Below, in pieces: positions 34,373 to 43,004 of a DNA stretch of 44,908 nt (within the stretch, counting starts at the first letter, position 1; each line of letters starts with the position of its first letter). Location of the stretch: NCBI GenBank assembly GCA_963666945.2, contig CAXXRT010000002.1, positions 1 to 44,908 on the forward strand. The letters run 5' to 3'. This DNA comes from G963666945 sp963666945. GTDB taxonomy: Bacteria; Bacteroidota; Bacteroidia; Bacteroidales; Marinifilaceae. The notes beneath the pieces are model-generated. The model searched no databases. It saw only the letters and a list, made by a program, of their open reading frames with translations, and was not told where the DNA came from. The translations under genes and the position numbers were made by a program.

Positions 34373-36493
34373 ATGGTAGAATGGTATCAAAATAGATTGT
34401 GTGTACACGGAGGTTGGCTCTACGGTGAAGGTGAAATAATGTCTTTTTCTAATTATAGAAGTTTGACAGGACGTAAACATCTTCAGGTATTGCGCAAAGC
34501 CTGCAGAAATACACCTGCCCTTGTTGATTTTGAGAGTATGCCAGAGAGGTTTAAATCTGAAATAGTAAACCGCGTAGGTAATGTATATCAACTTGTAAAG
34601 GAAAACCAACTTTTGAAACATATTCAACATGATGCAAAAGCTTTAAAGTTCTTTCAATACCACAGATTTGGTAATGAAAATGAACGTTACCTGCCTCAAG
34701 AGGCTCAACTTGAGTATTACAATAATTCTATTGTTATGAATGCCGTACATACCGTTTTTACAGATCGTAAAGCTAGACGTAGAGCATTAGGTGGTACAAC
34801 AAAAAAAATATGGGAAGATTTGAGTAATGCTGTAAATAGCCTGGATAAAACTAAATATAAACACTCTCTTCCTACTAATCACAGAAGATTAAAGGAGAAA
34901 CACAGTGATTATATGAAGGAGTCATATAGTACATTTATTCATAAGGGATACTGCAACAAGAATACAGAAAAACTAAATGATGAAGTTAAACTATGGCTCC
35001 TTAGCCAGTGGGCAAATAATATTGAAAGGATTACATCTGAAGAACATTTACTGGAAGAGTATAATCTATATGCTGAAGAGCAAAGAGCATTGAGTACTGA
35101 TATAAATACAGTTTGGAAAGAAATAAAAAGTGCAAGTACGCTACATAACTTTTTATACTCTGAAGGAATCAAACCTCTTTGGTGGGCTGCTCGCTTCGGG
35201 GAGCTAAAAGCTAAAGAGAAATTTATGTATCAGCATTCAACATTAATGCCAACAATGAGAGATTCTCTTTGGTATTCTGATGGAACAAAACTTAACTATT
35301 ACTATCTGGACGAAAATGGCAAGATTGCTACAATATCTGTTTATGAGGTTATGGATACCTACAGCGAGGTGATGTTAGGTTACTGCATAAGTAAAAACGA
35401 AGATTATAAAGCTCAGCATGAAGCCTATAAAATGGCACTTGAATTTTCAGGACATAAGCCTTACCAAATCACTTACGATAACCAAGGAGGACATAAAAAA
35501 CTTGAAAGTACAGACTTTTTAAATCGCCTTGCCCATGTAGCTATTAAGACTCAGCCATATAATGGTAAAAGTAAAACAATAGAAAGTGCTTTTGGTAGAT
35601 TTCAAAGCCAGTTTTTAAAGCGTGACTGGTTCTTTACTGGTCAAAACATTACTGCCCACGATAAAGAAAGTAGAGCAAACCTTGAGCATATTCTAGCTAA
35701 CAAAGAAAACTTACCGAATCTTCAGCAAATCAAGGATGCTTATCTAAAACGTCGTGAACAGTGGAACAATGCACCACATCATAAAACAGGCAAACCTCGC
35801 ATAGAAATGTATAGGGAGAGTGTTAACAGTGCAACTGCTGCTATTGGTCTTGTTGATATGGTTGAACTATTCTGTATAACTAGACAAAACAAAGTGAGGG
35901 TTTCTGCTTATGGCATCAAATTCACAGAAAACAAACAACAATACAATTATATGGTCTATAAGAGAGATCTACCTGATGTTCAATGGTTGGCCGATAATGT
36001 GGACAGAAAGTTTGTTGTAAAGTATGATCCTACCGATCGTAGTCGAGTTTATCTGTATGATGAGACAAGCAGAGGTTTAAGATATGTATGTTCAGCTAAA
36101 GAGAAAATTGAAATTCACAGAGGCATACAGGAGCAAGAAGATTGGGAATCTGCTTACATCAAGAAGATAGAAGAAATGAAACGTGAGATTAGGATTAATA
36201 ACCGAGATAAAATGAATGAGATTCTTGAGGATCAGAACTTACTTCCAGAGCAACATGGAATGAATAGCCCACGAATTAAAGGACTTGAAACCTCAATAGC
36301 TTCTCGCAAAAATCCTGAGATAATAAGACGTAAGGCGAAAAAAGAGAGAACTAAAGGTATCGCAGAGATTCAGAAGGAGATTAGCAATGCAGTAGCATTA
36401 GGTAACGATGATGAAATTGATAAGTTATTAGATAAGGTAAATGACCAACACCCCTTAGAAAAAGAGAGTGTTAGCATTTACGACAGAATGTAG
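34373..36493 (+). CDS. Mu-type DDE transposase (MuA-like)
   Basis: Integrase-fold transposase of 706 residues that should carry out replicative transposition of the prophage. The N-terminus MVEWYQNRLCVHGGWLYGEGEIMS is typical of Bacteroidota Mu-like transposases. The catalytic triad is recognisable: Asp in SLWYSDGTKLNYYYL, Asp in YQITYDNQGGHKK, and Glu in GKSKTIESAFGRFQSQF. A C-terminal basic and coiled region (EEMKREIRINNRDKMNEIL) may contact the MuB-like ATPase, whose gene follows after 41 nt. No defect was seen. Confidence 0.93.
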   Translation: MVEWYQNRLCVHGGWLYGEGEIMSFSNYRSLTGRKHLQVLRKACRNTPALVDFESMPERFKSEIVNRVGNVYQLVKENQLLKHIQHDAKALKFFQYHRFGNENERYLPQEAQLEYYNNSIVMNAVHTVFTDRKARRRALGGTTKKIWEDLSNAVNSLDKTKYKHSLPTNHRRLKEKHSDYMKESYSTFIHKGYCNKNTEKLNDEVKLWLLSQWANNIERITSEEHLLEEYNLYAEEQRALSTDINTVWKEIKSASTLHNFLYSEGIKPLWWAARFGELKAKEKFMYQHSTLMPTMRDSLWYSDGTKLNYYYLDENGKIATISVYEVMDTYSEVMLGYCISKNEDYKAQHEAYKMALEFSGHKPYQITYDNQGGHKKLESTDFLNRLAHVAIKTQPYNGKSKTIESAFGRFQSQFLKRDWFFTGQNITAHDKESRANLEHILANKENLPNLQQIKDAYLKRREQWNNAPHHKTGKPRIEMYRESVNSATAAIGLVDMVELFCITRQNKVRVSAYGIKFTENKQQYNYMVYKRDLPDVQWLADNVDRKFVVKYDPTDRSRVYLYDETSRGLRYVCSAKEKIEIHRGIQEQEDWESAYIKKIEEMKREIRINNRDKMNEILEDQNLLPEQHGMNSPRIKGLETSIASRKNPEIIRRKAKKERTKGIAEIQKEISNAVALGNDDEIDKLLDKVNDQHPLEKESVSIYDRM

Positions 36494-36534
36494 TACCAAG
36501 TACATTCTATAAACAAAATTACAGACACAAAATT

Positions 36535-37380
36535 ATGAAGACACAGGAGAAAAAACAAATCACAGAGGCCTTAAAATCGTATTGCGAGCGATACGACAGC
36601 CAAAATCGTGCAGCAAACAGTCTGCAGGGGGTAAGTTCCGCAACAATCACCCAAGTATTAAAAGGTAACTGGGAATTGATAAACGATAGCATGTGGAGAA
36701 ATATCGCATCACAAATTGGATTTTCATTGAAAGCCTGGACTGCAGTTGAGACTAGTAATTTCAAGATGCTTTACGAGTGCCTTGAAGATGCCCAGGAGTA
36801 TAGCAATGTTTTTGCAATAACAGGCAACGCAGGCAGTGGTAAAACTTTTGCTATGCGACATTTCACTCAACAAAATAAAAGAGTGTATATGCTACAGTGT
36901 AATGAGTATTGGAATAGAAAGATGTTTATGCAGGAACTTTTAACTGCAATGGGAAGAGATTACAGTGGTTATACTGTAGGTGAAATGATGAATGAAGTTG
37001 TCAGAGGTTTAAAGATGCAGGAAACCCCTCTGGTAATAATGGACGAAGCTGACAAGTTAAGTGACCAGGTAATGTATTTTTTCATTACTCTTTACAATCA
37101 ACTGGAAGATCATTGCGGAATAGTAATGTGTGCAACTGATCATCTTGAAAAAAGAATAAGACGTGGTCTGAAGCTAAATAAGAAAGGTTACAAAGAGATT
37201 TATTCCAGGATAGGTCGAAAATTTATAGAGCTTGATGGAGTGGAAACTGCTGATATTGTTTCAATCTGTGTAAAAAACGGGATAGAAGACAGAAAACTTA
37301 TAAAAACTGTTGTTGAAGATTGTGAGTGGGATTTACGTCGAGTTAAAAGAAAGATTCACGCCTTAAAGCGCAATGCTTAA
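36535..37380 (+). CDS. AAA ATPase, MuB-like target-selection protein
   Basis: ATPase of 281 residues. The N-terminal 60 residues form a small helix-turn-helix (NRAANSLQGVSSATITQVLKGNW), as in MuB. Walker A is ITGNAGSGKTFAMRH near residue 100 and Walker B is PLVIMDEADKLSDQ near 170. MuB-type proteins bind target DNA and stimulate the transposase. The position right after the transposase gene supports this. Confidence 0.9.
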   Translation: MKTQEKKQITEALKSYCERYDSQNRAANSLQGVSSATITQVLKGNWELINDSMWRNIASQIGFSLKAWTAVETSNFKMLYECLEDAQEYSNVFAITGNAGSGKTFAMRHFTQQNKRVYMLQCNEYWNRKMFMQELLTAMGRDYSGYTVGEMMNEVVRGLKMQETPLVIMDEADKLSDQVMYFFITLYNQLEDHCGIVMCATDHLEKRIRRGLKLNKKGYKEIYSRIGRKFIELDGVETADIVSICVKNGIEDRKLIKTVVEDCEWDLRRVKRKIHALKRNA

Positions 37381-37423
37381 ACGGTGTTTAAATGATGATT
37401 AATCAACTATTAAAAGGAAAAAA

Positions 37424-38047
37424 ATGGCTAGAGCTCTAAGCGTAGATAATATACTAAACTACAACCCTGTAACACTTCCCTTTGAGGGCGAATGGGAAGA
37501 AAGCTTTGGAAAACCTGAACTGTGCGGATCCTGGTTAATTTGGGGTGCATCGGGAAACGGGAAAACACGCTTTGCACTTCAATTATGCAAGTATCTGTGC
37601 AAATTCGGGAAAGTTGCCTATAACTCTTTGGAGGAAGGTTTAAGTAAATCTATGCAGGAAGCAATAATTGCAACGGGTATGCAAGATGTTTCTCGCAAGT
37701 TTATGCTCCTTGACAAAGAGAATATTAGTGATCTGATAAAAAGACTTAAGAAACGGAAAAGTCCTGAAGTTGTTGTTATCGACTCGGTGCAATACACAGG
37801 AATGAATTATAACGATTATAAGAAGTTGCGTTCGCAATTTCCGCACAAACTATTTGTACTGATATCGCATGCTGACGGAAAAGAGCCTGAAGGAAGAGTA
37901 GCAAAACGCATTCGCTTTGATGCTTTTGTTAAGATAAGAGTTGAGGGTTATAAGGCTCTTCCCGTTAGTAGATACGGTGGTGGAGAACCCTTTGTTGTCT
38001 GGGAATCCGGAGCGGAAAAATACTGGGGAGAAACAATTGAAATTTAA
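37424..38047 (+). CDS. Phage RecA/Sak4-like ATPase
   Basis: P-loop protein of 207 residues with a RecA-like core: Walker A WGASGNGKTRFALQL near residue 44 and Walker B VVVIDSVQYTGMN near residue 125. Sak4-like proteins act as single-strand annealing partners or recombination ATPases in phages. It overlaps no neighbour and lies 43 nt after the MuB-like gene. The exact role is inferred from family and context. Confidence 0.8.
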   Translation: MARALSVDNILNYNPVTLPFEGEWEESFGKPELCGSWLIWGASGNGKTRFALQLCKYLCKFGKVAYNSLEEGLSKSMQEAIIATGMQDVSRKFMLLDKENISDLIKRLKKRKSPEVVVIDSVQYTGMNYNDYKKLRSQFPHKLFVLISHADGKEPEGRVAKRIRFDAFVKIRVEGYKALPVSRYGGGEPFVVWESGAEKYWGETIEI

Positions 38048-38051
38048 AAGT

Positions 38052-38546
38052 ATGACTAGAAACTATAAACAATTACATGTATTACTGAAACAACAGCCTG
38101 GTGCTGGAATGATTGATGTTTCAGATTTAAAAATCGACTTAGCTTTTCGATTTAGCAGTGGTAGAACTCAGTCTGTAAAACAACTTACAGATAATGAATA
38201 CAAATCCTTAATAAGTACACTCAAGAGGAATAGTGTTATAACTAATAAAATGGATAGGTTAAGAAAAAGAACTATTGCATCAATCTTCGGATTCTTTAAT
38301 CTAATTGACAAACAGGTAACTCTTAACTATGTAAAAGGTATTGCTGTAAGAGCAGCCGGTGGCGATTGTAAAAGCTTTAATGCTATCAGTGAGACGAAAC
38401 TAAGAGCCATATATAACGAGTTCCTGAGACAGCAGAAAGTTGTTAACAACATTGGCAAAGTAGAAGCTATTGCCAAAATGGACGCAAGTCTTTTATCCTT
38501 ATGTGGTATCCAAATCAGTGTTAAACAAACGAAAGGAGCCTGTTAG
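38052..38546 (+). CDS. Phage early protein, possibly GemA-like
   Basis: Protein of 164 residues starting at ATG 38052, 4 nt after the previous stop. The C-terminal half (KRTIASIFGFFNLIDKQVTLNYVKGIAVRAAGGDCKSFNAISETKLRAIYNEFLRQQ) resembles the GemA/gp16 regulatory-protein region of Mu-like phages, but I am not certain. The frame could extend further upstream into the preceding gene; ATG 38052 is preferred because it avoids a 110-nt overlap. The stop abuts the next start. Confidence 0.6.
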   Translation: MTRNYKQLHVLLKQQPGAGMIDVSDLKIDLAFRFSSGRTQSVKQLTDNEYKSLISTLKRNSVITNKMDRLRKRTIASIFGFFNLIDKQVTLNYVKGIAVRAAGGDCKSFNAISETKLRAIYNEFLRQQKVVNNIGKVEAIAKMDASLLSLCGIQISVKQTKGAC

Positions 38547-38741
38547 ATGGGGAAAACATATAATGGAGAATACACCCAAGCCGAATATAGGCGGCATGCT
38601 CAAAAGGTACTGGATAAGACCAAGAAAGAGCATTCTAAGTATAACTGGAAGGCTACTAAAATAAGCGACATGCCACGAACAGTAATTTTTGAAAGAGAAG
38701 GTTTAAAAAATGCAAAGGAGGTTACAAATGCACATGATTGA
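38547..38741 (+). CDS. Small basic prophage protein, unknown
   Basis: A 64-residue basic, Lys-rich product (MGKTYNGEYTQAEYRRHAQKVLDKTKKEHSKYNWKATK...) whose ATG directly follows the stop of the previous gene, so translational coupling is likely. No family recognised. Its 3' end overlaps the next gene by 14 nt. Confidence 0.6.
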   Translation: MGKTYNGEYTQAEYRRHAQKVLDKTKKEHSKYNWKATKISDMPRTVIFEREGLKNAKEVTNAHD

Positions 38742-38997
38742 AGTTGAATTATACTTTAACGAAGAGGAGGCAATTTCTCTTTTTGAAAGAGCAGGCCTCA
38801 AAGTTGTCCAGGAGGAAATACCATATTCGGTTGGAAAGATGGATTGCCCATATACAGAACACTTTGTTATTAACCCATTCAATGGAAGTAAAGTCGTTCT
38901 AAAAAATGCCTTCAGGGAAATAGTAAGGCAGAGAAATAAAGAGTTGTATGTAAACAATGTAAACAAAGGAACAATACTACAAATATTTAATAATTAA
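38728..38997 (+). CDS. Small prophage protein, unknown
   Basis: Product of 89 residues (MHMIEVELYFNEEEAISLFERAGLKVVQEEIPYSVGKMDCPYTEHFVINPFNGSKVVLKNAF...). ATG 38728 is chosen because AAAGGAGG lies 6 nt upstream, a good Shine-Dalgarno site; a longer frame would begin at 38710. An alpha/beta composition is likely, with a single Cys. No family recognised. Confidence 0.6.
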   Translation: MHMIEVELYFNEEEAISLFERAGLKVVQEEIPYSVGKMDCPYTEHFVINPFNGSKVVLKNAFREIVRQRNKELYVNNVNKGTILQIFNN

Positions 38998-39001
38998 TAT
39001 C

Positions 39002-39643
39002 ATGGATTTAAATAATTTATCAGTTGAAGAGTTGGAGGCAGCTCTAGCAAAGAAGAAACAAGCAGAAAAAGCTGAGGCAATTAAGAAAAGAGAAGCTTAT
39101 GAGGGAATACGTGCCGAGATCGTTCATAAGATTATGGGTAAGGTAAAAGATGTTTGTGAAAATGCAAAAGGCCTTTTCGATTTTGTTACAAGTGAAACAT
39201 CCGCCTTTAAAGAAGTAATGACAGAGTACTCTCAATTAAAACACCCTGGACAATTAAGTTTTAAAATTGAAGATTCAGGTTTTAGAGTGTACGTTAAGAG
39301 TAATAAGGTTAAAAAATTCGATGAACGTGCAGATGTTGCAGCAGCTCGTTTGGTGGAATATCTTCAAGAATGGATCAAGGACAGGAACGATGGTACAGAC
39401 AACCCAATGTACCAACTTGCAATGATTTTACTTGAGCGCAATAAAGAGGGTGATCTTGAATATAAGAGTATTTCAAAACTTTACGACATGGAGTCAAAGT
39501 TTGATGATCCACGATATTCGGAAATCATGCAACTATTTAAGGAGAGTAACGTTGTTTCCGGAACTGCAACCAACTATTATTTCGAGGAGAGAGATGAAAG
39601 AGGCGTATGGCGAAAATTAGAACCTAGTTTTAACCGTTTATAA
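39002..39643 (+). CDS. DUF3164-family phage protein
   Basis: Protein of 213 residues. An N-terminal coiled-coil (LSVEELEAALAKKKQAEKAEAIKKREAYEGIRAEI) leads into the DUF3164 core: LKHPGQLSFKIEDSGFRVYVKSNKVKKFDERADVAAARLVEYLQEWIKDRN. DUF3164 genes are standard in the early region of Mu-like phages, next to the transposase; their role is not established. Confidence 0.82.
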   Translation: MDLNNLSVEELEAALAKKKQAEKAEAIKKREAYEGIRAEIVHKIMGKVKDVCENAKGLFDFVTSETSAFKEVMTEYSQLKHPGQLSFKIEDSGFRVYVKSNKVKKFDERADVAAARLVEYLQEWIKDRNDGTDNPMYQLAMILLERNKEGDLEYKSISKLYDMESKFDDPRYSEIMQLFKESNVVSGTATNYYFEERDERGVWRKLEPSFNRL

Positions 39644-39655
39644 TTCATTTTTGAG

Positions 39656-39901
39656 ATGCAGATACGTAAAGAAAAAAGAATTACTTATACGGCTGTTTAT
39701 CAGAACGGCCAAGGTGTCATTGACGCTTATAAAAGACCCAATGGTAAAGCAGTCCAATACAAATCTAAAGCTGCAATAGATAAGTTCTTAAAAGAGCAAA
39801 AAGAGCCTGTAAAAGGATACTACTCAACTGAAATCATTCAACGAGCAGTCTTAGAAGGTTTACCTAAGGGACACACATATAAACTTGAAGATGCAAACTA
39901 A
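39656..39901 (+). CDS. Small prophage protein, unknown
   Basis: An 81-residue basic product (MQIRKEKRITYTAVYQNGQGVIDAYKRPNGKAVQYKSKAAIDKFLKEQKEP...) in line with the DUF3164 and MazG-like genes; the gaps are 12 and 2 nt. No family recognised. The operon position supports it as a real gene. Confidence 0.6.
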   Translation: MQIRKEKRITYTAVYQNGQGVIDAYKRPNGKAVQYKSKAAIDKFLKEQKEPVKGYYSTEIIQRAVLEGLPKGHTYKLEDAN

Positions 39902-39903
39902 TT

Positions 39904-40161
39904 ATGGAAAATATCTTTAACGAAATAAAACAAGAGCGTCAAAGACAAGATGCTAAATGGGGTGAGCAAAATCATTGTCCTGTTGAATGGTGTGCTATCC
40001 TTGGTGAAGAGGTAGGTGAGGTTAATAAAGCTGCATTAGAAGCTCATTTTTACCCTTTGTTTAACAATGATGTACAATTAGCAAATTATCGAGAGGAACT
40101 TATTCAGGTTGCAGCTGTGGCTGTAGCAATGATAGAAAGTTTTGAAAGAAATAAACAATAA
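39904..40161 (+). CDS. MazG-like nucleotide pyrophosphohydrolase family protein
   Basis: Small all-alpha protein of 85 residues: EIKQERQRQDAKWGEQNHCPVEWCAILGEEVGEVNKAALEAHF is the MazG-like signature, with metal-binding acidic residues in GEEVGEV. Such phage enzymes are thought to hydrolyse NTPs or alarmones and so favour replication. The short form has one MazG helix bundle. It lies in the early operon, starting 2 nt after the previous stop. Confidence 0.85.
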   Translation: MENIFNEIKQERQRQDAKWGEQNHCPVEWCAILGEEVGEVNKAALEAHFYPLFNNDVQLANYREELIQVAAVAVAMIESFERNKQ

Positions 40162-40180
40162 TAATTAAAACACAGACAAA

Positions 40181-40684
40181 ATGGGAGTACACAATTGGTT
40201 TGAATGTAAAGTAAAGTACGTCAAAATTGACGAAAGTGGTAAAGAAGGTAAAGTAACTGAAGCATATATGGTTGATGCTATTGATTTCACAGAGGCTGAG
40301 GCAAGAATCACAAAGGAAATGGAGGCAATGGTACAGGGTGCTTTTATTGTTACCAACCTTAAGAAATCTAACATCACAGAGATTATACCATCTGATGATG
40401 AGTCGGACGACAGGTGGTATAAAGCTAAAGTTGCGATTATAGACGCTGATGAGTTAACAGGAAGAGAGAAAAAGAGCAATCAGTTTAGTCTTGTAGCTGC
40501 TAAAAATATAAACACAGCACTTAGCAATTTGGAACAAAGCATGGCTAATTACATTGTTCCTTACGAAATAGCAAGTTTAGCGGATACAACCTTTATGGAC
40601 GTATTTCCATATTTCAACGGTGAAGAGGATACAGAAGAAATACCTGAAGGTTTAACTCCAATTGCTGAATATAACGAAAATTAA
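40181..40684 (+). CDS. DUF4494 domain protein
   Basis: Protein of 167 residues with MGVHNWFECKVKYVKIDESGKEGKVTEAYMVDAIDFTEAEARI, the DUF4494 signature of Bacteroidota phages and mobile elements. Function unknown. It is the last recognisable gene of the early operon; the second tRNA-like hairpin follows 40 nt after its stop. Confidence 0.82.
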   Translation: MGVHNWFECKVKYVKIDESGKEGKVTEAYMVDAIDFTEAEARITKEMEAMVQGAFIVTNLKKSNITEIIPSDDESDDRWYKAKVAIIDADELTGREKKSNQFSLVAAKNINTALSNLEQSMANYIVPYEIASLADTTFMDVFPYFNGEEDTEEIPEGLTPIAEYNEN

Positions 40685-40724
40685 AGGGAAACTGTGGTTG
40701 GTGACCCTATCAGAAATAAACATT

Positions 40725-40767
40725 CTCCTGGACGGTCGAAGAGGGAGTTCGACTCTCCCTCCAGGAG
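40725..40767 (+). other. tRNA acceptor/T-arm-like minihelix 2
   Basis: CTCCTGGA (40725-40732) pairs perfectly with TCCAGGAG (40760-40767), and GGGAG-TTCGACT-CTCCC (40743-40759) forms a T-arm with consensus loop. The two stems are continuous on the 3' side, giving 8+5 bp; a 10-nt segment replaces D, anticodon and variable arms. CAA follows. It resembles the element at 34323-34355 in stem length and T-loop but not in sequence. Confidence 0.6.
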
Positions 40768-40771
40768 CAAA

Positions 40772-40802
40772 ATAAAAAAAAGCCACGAATTTCTCCGTAG
40801 CC
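40772..40802 (-). terminator. Minus-strand intrinsic terminator
   Basis: On the minus strand GGCTACG (40802-40796) pairs with CGTGGCT (40787-40781), including two G-T pairs, and a run of T's follows. It would stop transcripts entering from the late genes on the right before they run against the early operon. Confidence 0.55.
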
Positions 40803-40838
40803 CTTACCCAAGAACAAATTTACGGAAAATTTTTGGCA

Positions 40839-41063
40839 ATGGCATATAACAGAAAGAACATATTGAAAAGAATTGTTGATATACAGAATACAGTACTTGA
40901 ACATACCAATAAAGGGGTAAGTCAGGAATGGGTATATAACAATATAATTGCACCTAATTATCGTGTTAGTCGGTCAACGTTCTATTCATATCTTTCTGTT
41001 AATGCTAAACTCGAATTAAAAAAGCTTGAAGAGGTTCATAAACTTCAAATGTCCTTATTTTAA
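40839..41063 (+). CDS. Small HTH-like prophage protein
   Basis: A 74-residue product (MAYNRKNILKRIVDIQNTVLEHTNKGVSQEWVYNNIIAPNYRVSRSTFYSYLSVNAKLELKKL...). The segment VSQEWVYNNIIAPNYRVSRSTFYSYL looks like a helix-turn-helix, so it may bind DNA, perhaps as a late-gene regulator. ATG 40839 is preferred over a TTG two codons upstream. It lies after the second minihelix, apart from the early operon. Confidence 0.6.
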   Translation: MAYNRKNILKRIVDIQNTVLEHTNKGVSQEWVYNNIIAPNYRVSRSTFYSYLSVNAKLELKKLEEVHKLQMSLF

Positions 41064-41111
41064 TAAATCTATTTACTATATTTGAATATTGTTAACAAAA
41101 CATCATTAATC

Positions 41112-41927
41112 ATGAAAAAATTTTTAAAATGGTTTTTAATTATTCTTTTAGCTATCTTTGGATTAATAACACTACTAATAATTGTTGATCTTCATTCTTC
41201 TGTAGATGAATATAACCATAATAGTCAAACTGAGAATAAAAAGAATAAGATACATTTATCAAAACCAACTGATCTAAAAATTGACATAAAACTAAAAGAC
41301 ACGGATAGCCAGTATAGAATAATTGGAAAAACAAATTTACCTGACAGCACAAAAATATCTATTGATTTTATTGTTGGAGATAATATTAAAGGGCAGACTA
41401 GCACTTTTGTTGAGTTTGGTAAATTTGAATTTTTATTCGGTAAAAAATTAATAAACATTGATTCTATTGAAATATCATGTATTAATAATATACATTGGCA
41501 AACTCCTTCAGTTTTAAAACAATTGATATTTTTAAATAACTTAAGTGATAAAGGTTCTATTTCTAAGAAATTTCTAACGAAAGGATTAAAACGCGAATTT
41601 TTTAGCAATATTTTAGATTATCAGCAGCCTGAAAATTTAAAACTAACAACCCCCAAAATAAAAGATGTAATATCTAATAATTGTAAAAAGATTGTTGTTG
41701 ACTTAATGGTTGATAAAGCTATCACTGATAAAGAATTAGAAAAACATATAAAATATTGGACTATTGAAGAGTTAGTTAAGGATTCAGAAATAAATGCGAT
41801 AACGGTTAGATGTTTTCATAAAGGAGAAGATATTACATTTAGACCTAACGCTGTTTTTGCTCCTTATGGTGATTGGTCAAAAGCTTCTGAGCAAATGAAA
41901 TATTCAGACTATACTTTTAAGATCTAA
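41112..41927 (+). CDS. Membrane-anchored protein of unknown function, likely prophage cargo
   Basis: Protein of 271 residues with one N-terminal membrane helix (MKKFLKWFLIILLAIFGLITLLIIVDL) and an extracytoplasmic remainder. The C-terminal 70 residues (KELEKHIKYWTIEELVKDSEINAITVRCFHKGEDITFRPNAVFAPYGDWSKA) look like a conserved domain, but I cannot name it. The gene is markedly more AT-rich than the early operon and is set between the early and late modules with its own terminator, the usual position of a moron (lysogenic-conversion or anti-phage) gene. ATG 41112 gives the best signal-anchor start. Confidence 0.7.
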   Translation: MKKFLKWFLIILLAIFGLITLLIIVDLHSSVDEYNHNSQTENKKNKIHLSKPTDLKIDIKLKDTDSQYRIIGKTNLPDSTKISIDFIVGDNIKGQTSTFVEFGKFEFLFGKKLINIDSIEISCINNIHWQTPSVLKQLIFLNNLSDKGSISKKFLTKGLKREFFSNILDYQQPENLKLTTPKIKDVISNNCKKIVVDLMVDKAITDKELEKHIKYWTIEELVKDSEINAITVRCFHKGEDITFRPNAVFAPYGDWSKASEQMKYSDYTFKI

Positions 41928-41948
41928 GAATTATTATTCTATCTCAAG

Positions 41949-41977
41949 AAAACGCAAAGCAAAGAGCTCTGCGTTTT
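41949..41977 (+). terminator. Intrinsic terminator between cargo gene and late genes
   Basis: AAAACGCA (41949-41956) pairs with TGCGTTTT (41970-41977), followed by more T's and TATTTTT. It lies 22 nt after the cargo-gene stop; reading from the other side it could also end the late minus-strand transcript. Confidence 0.85.
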
Positions 41978-41985
41978 TTTTATTT

Positions 41986-42483
41986 TTAATCAATTTGATA
42001 AATCAATCGTTTTTTAGTATTTATAGCTTCAACAACACCCTCCTGATATTTTTCTTCCAAAGAAACTTCTTCAATGCTGCAAGTAAAATCAATAATCTGA
42101 TAGTTTACAACATCTGCCTCTGCAGGTCGCTCACTAACAAGTTTTAATTTTCCTGTATGTTCGCTGCTAAGCCCTTTTAGAACTTCTTTAACTACATTAT
42201 ATAATGTCATTATTTCAAGGCCTGAGAGTTTATTTGGAGAAATACTTGAGGTGGAGTGAGTCTGATCCGTCATAACATGAACCGACAGGTTAAGAATATT
42301 TGTCTCCCAGTTAATCGAATACTCAAGAAACAATGCCGGAACATCGTATAACTCGAAGAGTTGAGGTGCAAGTGGTTGTCCTCGGTATAGATCAATATAC
42401 TTAATTGGTGGCACATTATTCGAAATAAATAGATTCTGTTTTGTTTCAACAGTATCCAGTATCTTTAAATATAGTTTATCCAT
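41986..42483 (-). CDS. Phage tail-region protein, unknown
   Basis: Protein of 165 residues (MDKLYLKILDTVETKQNLFISNNVPPIKYIDLYRGQPLAPQLFELYDVPALFLEYSINWE...). It is the last late gene, just before the terminator and after the morphogenesis gene. Size and place suggest a tail terminator or completion protein, but no family motif was recognised. No membrane or signal segment. Confidence 0.65.
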   Translation of the reverse strand: MDKLYLKILDTVETKQNLFISNNVPPIKYIDLYRGQPLAPQLFELYDVPALFLEYSINWETNILNLSVHVMTDQTHSTSSISPNKLSGLEIMTLYNVVKEVLKGLSSEHTGKLKLVSERPAEADVVNYQIIDFTCSIEEVSLEEKYQEGVVEAINTKKRLIYQID

Positions 42484-42492
42484 GGTTTAAAT

Positions 42493-43002
42493 CTATTTTA
42501 AACAGTTTTCAATTTCATTAATTAACATTTCTTCTATTTGCTTGTTTAACACTGTCGACTTTCCCATAAACTGCCGCTTGGGCATTATAAAAGAAACTTT
42601 ACGGGAATGAGCCTTTACTGTATGTGCTTTTACAAATTCCGTACGTCCTTTTCTCTTCCTGGAATGAACCTTAACATTGTGCGAAGAGACGTTGACTGTC
42701 TGGTCAATTTTCCCTCCTTCATTATGAATTTGTGCATAAGGAGCATCTGTACCTATTGTAACACTATCAGAGGTGGTTTTGGTTACCCTGATGCTCCGCT
42801 TTAATCTCCCGGACTTAATAAGTGTTCCCCTTTTGCTTTTTGTTTTACGCTTGCGAGGTTCCCATTTTTCCTTGCTTGTATCTAGCCAGGCATTTTCCCT
42901 AAATCTTTCTTTAAAAAAGTTAACAGCAATTACCCCGGCTTTTTTAGGAAGAACGGAGTAAATGCTAGTTAGCTTATCTATTTTTTTAAAAAACTGATCC
43001 AT
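42493..43002 (-). CDS. Phage virion morphogenesis protein (Mu gpG-like tail completion)
   Basis: Basic protein of 169 residues: an N-terminal helix, then W.PRKRKTKSKRGTLIKSGRLKRSIRV, IGTDAPYAQIHNEGGKID and a C-terminal MPKRQFMGKS. These are hallmarks of the phage virion morphogenesis/tail completion family. Its place between the tape-measure gene (2-nt gap) and the small tail gene is as expected. Confidence 0.88.
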   Translation of the reverse strand: MDQFFKKIDKLTSIYSVLPKKAGVIAVNFFKERFRENAWLDTSKEKWEPRKRKTKSKRGTLIKSGRLKRSIRVTKTTSDSVTIGTDAPYAQIHNEGGKIDQTVNVSSHNVKVHSRKRKGRTEFVKAHTVKAHSRKVSFIMPKRQFMGKSTVLNKQIEEMLINEIENCLK

Positions 43003-43004
43003 TG

